This document shows positions 55,173-62,927 of a DNA stretch of 64,000 nucleotides, piece by piece. The stretch's first letter is position 1, and each line of letters opens with the position of its first letter. Source of the DNA: Streptomyces sp. F63. Its GTDB lineage: Bacteria; Actinomycetota; Actinomycetes; Streptomycetales; Streptomycetaceae. The stretch spans positions 124,001 through 188,000 of the forward strand of contig NZ_JAGPXX010000002.1 in the NCBI RefSeq assembly GCF_018070345.1. The letters run 5' to 3'. The position numbers and the translations under genes were made by a program. The notes below the pieces were generated by a model, which saw nothing but the letters and a program-made list of their open reading frames with translations, ran no database searches and had not been told where the DNA came from.

Positions 55173-55186
55173 CGTGGTTGACCACG
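55173..55186. promoter_or_regulatory. Inverted repeat CGTGGT-TG-ACCACG in the divergent control region
   Basis: A 6-bp perfect inverted repeat with a two-base centre in the 368-base region between the LAL and response-regulator genes, 135 bases before the LAL start. It could be a regulator site, perhaps for one of the two proteins. No gene is in the region. Confidence 0.4.
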
Positions 55187-55406
55187 ATTGCAGGACGGCC
55201 GCCCCGGGGGGAAACCTGTGCCCGGTGGCGTCGGACACAAATCGCGTCACAGAACGAACTTTTGTCGCCCATATCCCGTCAACGGCGGTACGAGGCCGGC
55301 GACATACGGTCCCCCGGACAGCGGTGCCGATGTCGCCGCCGCCGTCCGGCCGCCGAGCAGCAGCACACGGAGCCGGTGACCCGGGCCTCCGGAAGTGGGG
55401 GAAGAC

Positions 55407-56183
55407 GTGCGTACGACGTTCCAGAGCACGATGACGGCCGACCGCATACCCGTGGTCATCCACGCCTCCGACCCGATCACCAGAGCCGGTGCGGTCAGCC
55501 AGCTCCGGCAGCGCCCCGAGGTCGAACTCCTCGGCGAGAGCCGGGGGATGGAGCCCCGCGCCGCCGGAGTCCGGGCCGCCGGGGAGATACGCGCCGGGGA
55601 AGCACGGGCCGGCGAGGCACGCGCCGGCGAGGCACGGACCGGCGAGGCACGCGCCGGCGAGGCACGCAGTGGTGCCCGCACCGTCGCCGTGGTGCTCGCG
55701 GACCGGCTGGACGAGACCACGATGCTGCGGCTGCGCAGACTCGTCCGCACCGACGGCCTGAACGCCGTCCTGGTCACCGGTGTCATCCGGGAGGCCGAAC
55801 TGCTCCAGGTCATCGAGTGCGGGGTCGGCGCCATCCTCTGGCGCCACGAAGCCACCGACCAGCGGCTGCTGCAGGCCGTGGTGGCCGCGGCGCGCGGCGA
55901 GGGCGACCTGCCGTCCGATCTGCTGGGACGGCTGATCAACCAGGTCGGGCGGCTCCAGCGGAACGCCGCGCAGCAGCCGGGCGGCAGTCCGGCCGGACTG
56001 GCGCCGCGCGAGATCGACATCCTCCGGCTGGTGTCCGAGGGCCTGGACACCCGGGAGATCGCCGGAAAGTTGTCCTATTCCGAGCGCACCGTGAAGAACG
56101 TCCTGCACGGGCTGACCACCCGGCTCCAGCTCCGCAACCGCGCCCACGCCGTCGCCTACGCGCTGCGCGAGGGCTACATCTGA
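55407..56183 (+). CDS. LuxR-type response-regulator-like protein with repeat insertion
   Basis: 258 residues: a receiver-like N-terminus (IPVVIHASDPITRAGAVSQL), interrupted by five copies of AGEAR at about residues 63-87, then VVLADRLDETTML and VLVTGVIREAELLQVIECG, and a C-terminal LuxR helix-turn-helix (LDTREIAGKLSYSERTVKN). The usual phospho-Asp is not in a clear DxR loop, so it may be an atypical receiver without phosphorylation. GTG 55407 is preferred; ATG 55431 is possible. It precedes the DUF4255 gene and likely regulates it. Confidence 0.8.
   Translation: MRTTFQSTMTADRIPVVIHASDPITRAGAVSQLRQRPEVELLGESRGMEPRAAGVRAAGEIRAGEARAGEARAGEARTGEARAGEARSGARTVAVVLADRLDETTMLRLRRLVRTDGLNAVLVTGVIREAELLQVIECGVGAILWRHEATDQRLLQAVVAAARGEGDLPSDLLGRLINQVGRLQRNAAQQPGGSPAGLAPREIDILRLVSEGLDTREIAGKLSYSERTVKNVLHGLTTRLQLRNRAHAVAYALREGYI
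55593..55667 (+). repeat. Five tandem 15-bp repeats inside the response-regulator gene
   Basis: Copies of GCCGGCGAGGCACGC with a few substitutions encode (AGEAR)5. Copy number changes keep the frame, so length can vary without disrupting the gene. Confidence 0.92.
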
Positions 56184-56426
56184 GCCCGTGCCCGAGCCGT
56201 CTCGCGCGCCGCCGTGGGGGCCGGCGCACGAGCGGCCGCCGCGGGCTGCGGCCCGTACGGCCCCCGTTGCCCGCGCGGACGGCGACGGGGGCCGTACGGG
56301 CAACGGACGCTGCCCCCGCGCCGTCCCCCCGCTACGGGACGGACGGGCCCCGGCCGGGACAGGATGCCGCGGGGGAACGCCGTGCGGGAGCGCGGGACAG
56401 CGGAACGGGAAGGGCCGGGCAGCACG

Positions 56427-57332
56427 GTGATTCACGAGGTCGACCACGTTCTGCAGGGCCTCCTGCGCGGTGGTGTGTTCTCCGGAACGGATGTGGAGAT
56501 CTCCTTCGATGCCCCGAGCCGCGACTGGGCCGCGCGCCGCAACACCCCCACGATCGACGCCTATCTGTACGACATCCGCGAGGACACCGAGCGAAGGCAG
56601 CGCGGCGCGGTCTCCGTGAAGGATGCCCGGGGCATCGTACTGAAGCGCCGTCAGCCACCCCGCTGGTTTCGGCTGTCGTATCTGGTCACCGCCTGGACCA
56701 AGCGCCCGGAGGACGAACACCGGCTGCTGTCGGCCGTCCTCGCCACTCTGCTACCCCACGAGGTGCTGACCCCCTCGGAGCTGACGGGCGCGCTCGCGGA
56801 GCTGGGGCTCTCCGTACCGATCACCATCGGGGTGCCGCCGTCCGAATCGCGCTCCCTCGCCGACATCTGGTCGGCGCTGGGCGGCGAACTGAAACCGTCG
56901 CTGGACGTGGTGGTCACCGCGCCCTTCCCGGCCGTACCCGAGTACGCGGCGGGGCCGCCGGTCACCGAGGGCGCGGGGGTCCGGGTCCGCGGACTGGATG
57001 GCGGCCCGGACGGATCACCGGAGCGGCACCACCGGCCGCGCCACCTGCGGCGGTTGACCGGCGGCGCGGCCCCGGCGAGCGGGGCCGGCCCCCGTCGCGG
57101 CGGACGGGACGGCGGGGACGACGGGGATGACGGGGACGGCCGGGGCGACGGGGACGGCCGGGGTGGAAAGCCGGACGGGGACGGTGACGCGAACGGGGGC
57201 ACGCCCGGTGACGCCCCGGGCGGCGGACCGGGGCCCGGAAGCGGTCCCGGGCCGGCGGCCGGAACCCCGCCCGGTGACCGCTGGACCGCCGGAGCGGCGG
57301 ACCGCCGGACGGGCGGAGCGCGGCCCCGGTGA
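56427..57332 (+). CDS. DUF4255 (Pvc16-like) contractile-injection-system protein
   Basis: 301 residues. The N-terminal 190 residues are a DUF4255 domain (GVFSGTDVEISFDAPSRDW, then TIDAYLYDIREDTERRQRG and HEVLTPSELTGALAEL); the tail is Gly/Asp-rich and disordered. In Photorhabdus and Serratia injection particles this protein caps the tube or sheath end. Start GTG 56427. It directly precedes the AAA+ gene, as in Streptomyces injection loci. Confidence 0.85.
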   Translation: MIHEVDHVLQGLLRGGVFSGTDVEISFDAPSRDWAARRNTPTIDAYLYDIREDTERRQRGAVSVKDARGIVLKRRQPPRWFRLSYLVTAWTKRPEDEHRLLSAVLATLLPHEVLTPSELTGALAELGLSVPITIGVPPSESRSLADIWSALGGELKPSLDVVVTAPFPAVPEYAAGPPVTEGAGVRVRGLDGGPDGSPERHHRPRHLRRLTGGAAPASGAGPRRGGRDGGDDGDDGDGRGDGDGRGGKPDGDGDANGGTPGDAPGGGPGPGSGPGPAAGTPPGDRWTAGAADRRTGGARPR

Positions 57333-57366
57333 CAGCTTTCCCTACCTCACGGACAACCCCGAGCAC

Positions 57367-59952
57367 ATGAACGACCCGGAGCGCACTGATCACAGGAACC
57401 ACACAGAACAGCCGGACCGGATGGACCACTTGAGCCGGATGAACCACACCGAGCACACAGACCGCTCGGACCGATCCGACCGCTCCGACCACTCGGGCCG
57501 TTCCGACCGTTCCGACCGCTCGGGCCGCTCGGGCCGCTCGGATCGCCGGACGTCCCGCCCAGCCGCGGCACTCGTCGCCCGGCTCGCCCGCCTGCGCGAA
57601 CACACCGCGGCCGTGGTGGAGTCGCGCAGCACGGGCGACCCGACCGCCGACGACCCGCTGCGCGGTCTCTATCTGTCCCCCGACGCGATCACGCACGCGC
57701 TGCGCACGGCCGGCGGCACACCACCACGCACCGGCGAGAACGACACCATCGACGCGCACGACGACGGTGACGGCGCCAGCCACGGCGGCGAGGACGACGC
57801 CGGCGAGGACAGCGGCGCCGCCGCGGGCCGGCCGCCCGGCCGGGCCACCGCGCACCCGGACGACCGGCTGCCCCGGCTGGCGGCACGGTTCGGACTCGGC
57901 CGGCTGGACATCCGGATCCTGCTGACCGCACTCGCCCCCGATGTCGACCGGGCCTTCGAACCCCTCTACGGCTATCTCAACGACGACGTCGGCAGGCGCC
58001 GCGCCACCACCGGACTGGTGCTCGACCTGTGCGGCCTGCCCGCCGCGTCGGCCGCCGCCCGGGCCCGGCTCCATCCGTCCGCGCCCCTGCGCGCGACCGG
58101 CCTGCTTCTCGTCGAGGAGGACGAACGCCCCTTCCTCTCCCGCTCCTTGCGCGTGCCCGACCGGGTCACCGCCCATCTGCTCGGCGACGACACCCCCGAC
58201 GCCGCCCTCATCGGGCACGCCCGGCTGCTGCCGGCAACGGGTCCGGCCGGAGCCGGTGCAGCCGGTGCGACCAGTGCGGCCGGTGCCACCTGTGCAGCCC
58301 GTGCGGCCGGTGCGGCCCGTGCGGCCAGTGCGGCCGGTGCCGCCGGTGCGACCGGTGCGGCCGGTGAAGCCGGTGAAGCCGATGGCACGGGCGGCGGCGG
58401 GCGGCCCGATTCCTTCACGGGACGGCTCGCCGCACGGCTGACCGCAGGGCCTGCCACGGGGCCCCAGCTCGTACATCTGCGCGAACACCGTCCCGGCGAC
58501 GGCCTCTCCTGCGCCCTGACCGCGCTGCGGGCGGCCGGCCGGGAGGCGCTCCTCCTCACCCCGGCCCCGGCGACCGGAGCCACGGCCGGAGCGGACGGCC
58601 ACCACCACACTGACCCGGCGGCGGCCCCCACGCCCACGCACTCCGGCCCGCCGCCGCTCACCGCGCTGCTGCGCGAGGCACGGCTGCGCGACTGCGCGAT
58701 CGTCGTGGCCCCGCTGCCGGACGGCGAGGCGGCGGCGACGCTGGTCCGGGGGCTGTCCACGGAGGACGTACCGGTGCTGCTGGCGGGGCCGGACCCGTAC
58801 GACCCGCACTGGTCCGGCGAACACCCCGCGCCGCTGGCCCTCGACGCCCCCCGGCGCGCGGCCGGGGCGACCGCCGTCTGGGCCGAGGCGCTGGGCCTGG
58901 ACGACGACGGGGACGGCCCGGATCGCGGCGAGGGCAGTGACAGAAACGGGAACGACGGCAGCGGGAGCAGCGGTACCGGCACCGGTGACGGGCTCGACCT
59001 GGCCCGGGTCACCGCCGCCTACCGGCTCGGTGACGAGCAGATCCGGCGCGCCGCCGGGGCCGCGCGCGGTCTGGCCGTCTTCGACGGCACTCCTCTCACC
59101 GCCGCCCACATCCGGCTGGCCGCGCGCCAGCAGTCCGCCTCGGGGCTGGAGCGGCACGCCCGCCGTATCCGGCCCGCCGTGGACTGGGACGATCTCGTCC
59201 TCCCCGAGGCCCCGCTGGCGCAGTTGCGCGAGCTTGCCCTGCGGTCCCGGTTCCGGGACCGGGTGCTGGGCGAGTGGCGGCTGAGTGCGGGCGGCGGCCG
59301 GGGCCGCGGCGTCCTGGGCCTGTTCGCGGGCGAGTCCGGCACCGGCAAGACCCTGTCGGCCGAGGTGGTGGCCGCCGAACTGGGCCTCGACCTCTACGTC
59401 GTCCAGCTCTCCTCCGTCGTCGACAAGTACGTGGGCGAGACGGAGAAGAACCTCGAACGCATCTTCACCGAGGCGGACCGCACCGACGCGGTGCTGCTCT
59501 TCGACGAGGCCGACGCCGTGTTCGGCAAGCGCTCCGAGGTGAAGGACGCGCACGACCGCTACGCCAACATGGAGAGCGCCTATCTGCTCCAGCGGCTGGA
59601 GTCCTTCGACGGCATCGCGCTGCTGACCACCAACCTCCGGGCCAATATCGACGAGGCGTTCACCCGCCGGCTCGACCTGGTGGTCGACTTCCCGTTCCCC
59701 GACGCGGAGCAGCGCCTCGCGCTGTGGCACAACAGCCTGGCGGCCGTTCCGTGCGAGGACGGCCTCGACGCGGGGCCGTGCGCGCGGGAGTTCGAGCTGT
59801 CCGGCGGCGCCATCCGCAGCGCCGTGGTCACCGCCGCCTACGCGGCGGCGGCCCGGGGCGGGGCCGTGGGCCCGGAGGATCTGCTGGCCGGGGCGCGTCG
59901 CGAGTACCGCAAGGCCGGCCGGCTGGTCCCGTCGGCCGGCCGGGGCTGGTGA
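57367..59952 (+). CDS. AAA+ ATPase of the contractile injection system (Pvc15-like)
   Basis: 861 residues. A Ser/Asp/Arg-repeat start (residues 30-60) and an Ala/Gly-rich insert near residue 295-335 flank the conserved N-terminal half (GLYLSPDAI, RLDIRILLTALAPD). The AAA+ module has Walker A GESGTGKT (Lys661), Walker B LLFDEAD (Asp713), sensor LLTTN and Arg finger TRRLDL. Such ATPases disassemble or remodel injection-system parts. ATG 57367 is the first in-frame start after the DUF4255 stop; ribosome sites are weak, so later ATGs at 57421 or 57439 are possible. Confidence 0.87.
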   Translation: MNDPERTDHRNHTEQPDRMDHLSRMNHTEHTDRSDRSDRSDHSGRSDRSDRSGRSGRSDRRTSRPAAALVARLARLREHTAAVVESRSTGDPTADDPLRGLYLSPDAITHALRTAGGTPPRTGENDTIDAHDDGDGASHGGEDDAGEDSGAAAGRPPGRATAHPDDRLPRLAARFGLGRLDIRILLTALAPDVDRAFEPLYGYLNDDVGRRRATTGLVLDLCGLPAASAAARARLHPSAPLRATGLLLVEEDERPFLSRSLRVPDRVTAHLLGDDTPDAALIGHARLLPATGPAGAGAAGATSAAGATCAARAAGAARAASAAGAAGATGAAGEAGEADGTGGGGRPDSFTGRLAARLTAGPATGPQLVHLREHRPGDGLSCALTALRAAGREALLLTPAPATGATAGADGHHHTDPAAAPTPTHSGPPPLTALLREARLRDCAIVVAPLPDGEAAATLVRGLSTEDVPVLLAGPDPYDPHWSGEHPAPLALDAPRRAAGATAVWAEALGLDDDGDGPDRGEGSDRNGNDGSGSSGTGTGDGLDLARVTAAYRLGDEQIRRAAGAARGLAVFDGTPLTAAHIRLAARQQSASGLERHARRIRPAVDWDDLVLPEAPLAQLRELALRSRFRDRVLGEWRLSAGGGRGRGVLGLFAGESGTGKTLSAEVVAAELGLDLYVVQLSSVVDKYVGETEKNLERIFTEADRTDAVLLFDEADAVFGKRSEVKDAHDRYANMESAYLLQRLESFDGIALLTTNLRANIDEAFTRRLDLVVDFPFPDAEQRLALWHNSLAAVPCEDGLDAGPCAREFELSGGAIRSAVVTAAYAAAARGGAVGPEDLLAGARREYRKAGRLVPSAGRGW

Positions 59953-60084
59953 CCGTACAGGGCCGGAGGCCGTGTGTGCCGCGCTAGTGTGCCGCGCTAG
60001 GCCCCGGGGCCGGTCACCCGGGAACTCATCAACTGACCGTACTCGTCAGCCCTCTTCGACGCTCCGAGTGCCGTATGCCAAGAA

Positions 60085-60129
60085 GGTGCCGTAGCCGGGG
60101 CGGCCCGCGCACGCCCCGGCTACGGCACC
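60085..60129. terminator. Convergent terminator between AAA+ and methyltransferase genes
   Basis: A perfect 18-bp stem, GGTGCCGTAGCCGGGGCG (60085-60102) with CGCCCCGGCTACGGCACC (60112-60129), and a nine-base loop. Its right arm overlaps the last codons of the methyltransferase gene. A 14-bp duplication, GTGTGCCGCGCTAG, precedes it at about 59973-60000. Confidence 0.85.
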
Positions 60130-61289
60130 ACCGCCGACCACTTCCCCCGCCGGAGGCGCACGGTGCCGTCCGGGTCGATGCGGACCTTGGCCCCGTAGAC
60201 CGGCAGGGCGCCCTCGGTGTTGAGGCGGGTTCTGATCCGCTCCAGTTCGTCCCACAGCCGCCGGGGTCCGCTCTGGTGGACCTCCGGCGGGTCGGTCCAG
60301 GAGGCGGTGGCCCGGGCCCAGGAGCCGTCGGGGTGCGCCATCCAGGCGGTGCGCCGCCGGCCGGGCCCCTCCTCGAAGCGGTGCTCGATGCCGGGGGCGG
60401 TCAGCTCCAGCATCGACCACACATCCCACGCCTCCTGCACGTTCAGGACGGGATAGCGGCCGGTGCCGACGTGCTCGCCCTCCTGGTCGCGGGCCGCGGC
60501 GAACTGCTCGCCGAGCCCAGGCCCGAGCCCGGGCGGGTGCGGATAGTCGGTGCCGTGGCGGGCGCGCATGAACCCCGCACGGTCCCACTGCACTTCGCCG
60601 TCCGCGCCTCCGTCCTCGCTCTTGTCGGCGGTGACGATGACGGGCATGTTCTCCAGGGTGGTGACGAGCCGCCCGCCCGGGCGCAGCGCGGCCAGCCACG
60701 AGGCCGGGACGGGCCGGACGGCGACCATGGAGACGATGCGGTCGTAGCTGCCCGGCAGCGGTCCGGTGGCGTCCAACTCCCGTACGGCCGACGCCAGGCC
60801 GGCCGACGCCAGACGTTCGGTGGCGGCCTTCACCAGGTAGCCGTCCACGTCCACGCTGGTCACCCGGCCGGCGCCGAGGCGTGCGCAGGCCAGGGCCGTG
60901 GAGTAGCCGGATCCGGTGCCCACGATGAGCAGGTCCGCGCTGTCGCTGATCATGCCGTGCCGCAGCATGCGCACCACCAGGGACGGGTGGGTGGAGGAGG
61001 AGGTCGGCAGGCCGGTCGGCCGGTCGCCGGGGCGGGCGTGGTCGGCGTGCAGAGGTCCGACCCGGGTCACCAGCGATCCCGCGTAGCTGTAGGCGGCCGA
61101 CGCCCACCGGGCTTCGTCGGCCGGGCCGTCGCGCAGCTCCCAGCCGTCGCCGTCGGGCTGCCACCAGCGGGGGACGAAGAGGTGGCGGGGCGTGGACGCC
61201 ACGGCGGGCCGCCATCGCGACACCGGGTGCGTCACCGCGGCGGCAAGCCGTTCGGCGGGCCCGTTCCAGTCCATGGCCGGCTCTTTCAT
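60120..61289 (-). CDS. Protein-L-isoaspartate O-methyltransferase-like enzyme
   Basis: 389 residues. The first half has the PCMT pattern: PRHLFVPRWW, TSSSTHPSLVVRML, SAM motif LLIVGTGSGYSTALACARLG and SVDVDGYLVKAA; the second half is an extra domain without recognised family. In ribosomal-peptide clusters relatives methylate aspartate side chains, and in general metabolism they repair isoaspartate. The ATG at 61289 overlaps the radical SAM stop as ATGA, so the two act together. A strong terminator follows. Confidence 0.85.
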   Translation of the reverse strand: MKEPAMDWNGPAERLAAAVTHPVSRWRPAVASTPRHLFVPRWWQPDGDGWELRDGPADEARWASAAYSYAGSLVTRVGPLHADHARPGDRPTGLPTSSSTHPSLVVRMLRHGMISDSADLLIVGTGSGYSTALACARLGAGRVTSVDVDGYLVKAATERLASAGLASAVRELDATGPLPGSYDRIVSMVAVRPVPASWLAALRPGGRLVTTLENMPVIVTADKSEDGGADGEVQWDRAGFMRARHGTDYPHPPGLGPGLGEQFAAARDQEGEHVGTGRYPVLNVQEAWDVWSMLELTAPGIEHRFEEGPGRRRTAWMAHPDGSWARATASWTDPPEVHQSGPRRLWDELERIRTRLNTEGALPVYGAKVRIDPDGTVRLRRGKWSAVVP

Positions 61290-62140
61290 TCGTAGGCCGG
61301 ATCGCAGGCCGGCGTCTCCGCCGGGGAGCAGTCGGAGCCGTCGCTGTTCGGGTTGCAGCCGGTCGCGGTCCGGCACTTGGGGATCCGGGCGACCAGATCG
61401 GCCATGTCGGCGCTCCCCAGAATGGTCCCAAGTGGTGTGGCCCGGACGTTACCGGCCGGGGGCAGGAAGCGGGAGAGCACGCACGGCCAGACGTCCCCGT
61501 GCGGGCCGATGGCGGCACGCCCGATCCCGCACTTGCCGCACAGTTCACCAACGGCGGGCGCCGTGGTGGCGGCGGCCCGGCCGATGCCGCGCTGCCGGTC
61601 GGTGTGGATGCGCTGGACCCCGAGGGCTTCCAGCTCCCCGCGGGCCTGTTCGACGCGCTGCCCGTCGAAGGTGTCGATGATGCCGACCCTGAGTGGGATG
61701 CCGAGCCGCACGGCCCTGCGGATGTTGTCGCGGATACGGCGGTGCGAGGCCCGGCGGCCGGTGACCCAGGCATGCTGGTCGGCCGCGTCGCTGTAGTAGG
61801 ACGTGGCCAGGGACACCGCCGGGTGCCGCAGACGCTCCCACAGCGACTGCCGGACGGCCACGAGGTTGGAGAACACCTCGACGCGGAGGCCCTGAGCGAG
61901 CGCGTGGTCCAGCAGCTCGGGGAAGTCGGGGTGAAGGGTCGGCTCGCCGCCGATGAACTGGACGTGGGGCACACCCATGCCGGCGGCCTGCCGGAGCACC
62001 GACCGCCAATCGCCGGCCGTCATGGTGCCGTGCCCGCCGGAACGGCCGGAGTCGGCGTAGCAGTGGGCGCAGGCGAGCTGGCACTTTCCGGTGATCTCCA
62101 ACTCCAGGGATTTCGTCGTGAGTGGGGTCGCTGTTGTCAT
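61286..62140 (-). CDS. Radical SAM enzyme with Cys-rich C-terminus
   Basis: 284 residues. ITGKCQLACAHCYADSG gives the Cys20-x3-Cys24-x2-Cys27 cluster that binds the SAM iron-sulphur centre, followed by VQFIGGEPTLHPDF. A shortened SPASM-like region (CGKCGIGRAAIGPHGDVWPC) and a tail with CNP, CSP and CDP triplets could hold extra clusters. It modifies a peptide or protein, target unknown. GAGAGGAAG precedes the ATG at 62140. Couples by ATGA to the methyltransferase. Confidence 0.88.
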   Translation of the reverse strand: MTTATPLTTKSLELEITGKCQLACAHCYADSGRSGGHGTMTAGDWRSVLRQAAGMGVPHVQFIGGEPTLHPDFPELLDHALAQGLRVEVFSNLVAVRQSLWERLRHPAVSLATSYYSDAADQHAWVTGRRASHRRIRDNIRRAVRLGIPLRVGIIDTFDGQRVEQARGELEALGVQRIHTDRQRGIGRAAATTAPAVGELCGKCGIGRAAIGPHGDVWPCVLSRFLPPAGNVRATPLGTILGSADMADLVARIPKCRTATGCNPNSDGSDCSPAETPACDPAYE

Positions 62141-62222
62141 GGCCGGTCTTCCTCTCGGTGTCGGTCCCGATCTCGGTCAGGTCGGCAGAGCTGTTGCGGT
62201 GGTGGTTGCGGTCGGACGTCAT
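62141..62222 (-). other. Gap with coding composition in an unexplained frame
   Basis: From an ATG overlapping the roadblock stop (ATGA at 62222-62219), 27 codons read MTSDRNHHRNSSADLTEIGT and onward with 26 G/C third positions, against about half at positions one and two. The frame then runs out of register over the radical SAM start without stopping until 61545. It could be a coupled leader or the remnant of a frameshifted N-terminus of the radical SAM protein. Confidence 0.45.
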
Positions 62223-62665
62223 ATCGGCTTGGCGGTCTCGGCTCCGTTCGGGTCGGGCGCGGGGTCCTGGCGGGCCGGTGTGTCCTGATATACCCGGATG
62301 TTCCCGGCCAGTTGCTGCATCTCGTGGCCGATGACGGCGGGGTCGGCGTCGGTGTCGGCCACCACGACCAGCCGACTGTCCTTCCCGGCCGAGGAGATGA
62401 GGACCAGCCGGGTGTCCAGTTCCGCGGCGATCTGCCGCACCTGGTCGTCGCTGTTCAGAAGCCTCCCGGACCCGCCGGCCAGGGAGTACATGCCGCAGGC
62501 CACGGCCGCGAGATGAGCGGCGGTGTCCCGGTCCGTGCCGGAGAACGTCTTCACCAGCCCGTCCCGGGAGAGGAGCACCGCCGTCAGGGCGCCGGGTACG
62601 TGTGCTGCCAAGCCCTCCAGAAGCCACGTCAGATGGCTGCCGGGAACGTCTGCGTGCACGGTCAT
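62219..62665 (-). CDS. Roadblock/LC7-family protein
   Basis: 148 residues: LTWLLEGLAAHVPGALTAVL, then LSRDGLVKTFSGTDRDTAAH, GRLLNSDDQVRQIAAELD and RLVVVADTDADPAVIG, the pattern of Streptomyces roadblock proteins (like CvnB of conservons). Such proteins regulate small GTPases or sensor kinases. There is no conservon kinase or GTPase here; instead a radical SAM gene follows 79 bases on. ATG 62665 has AGGAGAAAG. Confidence 0.82.
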   Translation of the reverse strand: MTVHADVPGSHLTWLLEGLAAHVPGALTAVLLSRDGLVKTFSGTDRDTAAHLAAVACGMYSLAGGSGRLLNSDDQVRQIAAELDTRLVLISSAGKDSRLVVVADTDADPAVIGHEMQQLAGNIRVYQDTPARQDPAPDPNGAETAKPI

Positions 62666-62694
62666 GCGGGGTCTTTCTCCTGTCTGTGGTGGGC

Positions 62695-62711
62695 GGGTGT
62701 GTTCGACACCC
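62695..62711 (-). promoter_or_regulatory. Leader hairpin before the roadblock gene
   Basis: GGGTGT-GTTCG-ACACCC lies 30 bases before the roadblock start. It may be part of the leader RNA. Confidence 0.35.
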
Positions 62712-62764
62712 GGCGTGGTGGGCCGCCCGACCGCCCACGGGAGAAGCGGTCGAGCGGCCCGGGT

Positions 62765-62807
62765 GCCTCGCAGGGACCCGAACGGGGGGCCGCGGCCGCT
62801 GCGAGGC
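62765..62807 (-). terminator. Possible terminator behind the ATP-binding gene
   Basis: GCCTCGCAG (62765-62773) pairs with CTGCGAGGC (62799-62807) across a 25-base loop in the gap between the ATP-binding and roadblock genes, suggesting separate transcription units. Confidence 0.4.
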
Positions 62808-62927
62808 GGCTTCGGGGGACCGGCGCGATCAGGCCCGGCGGCAGGTCGGACCCGCCCTGGAGGTGGGTCTGCGCGGGCCCCGGGTCGGGATGGCACGCGC
62901 CCCGGGTCAGGATGGAGGAACGCGAGG

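Noticed and set aside
57127..57366. Earlier start for the AAA+ ATPase
   Set aside because: The upstream part overlaps the DUF4255 gene in another frame and reads as Gly/Thr/Arg shadow; no ribosome site was seen.
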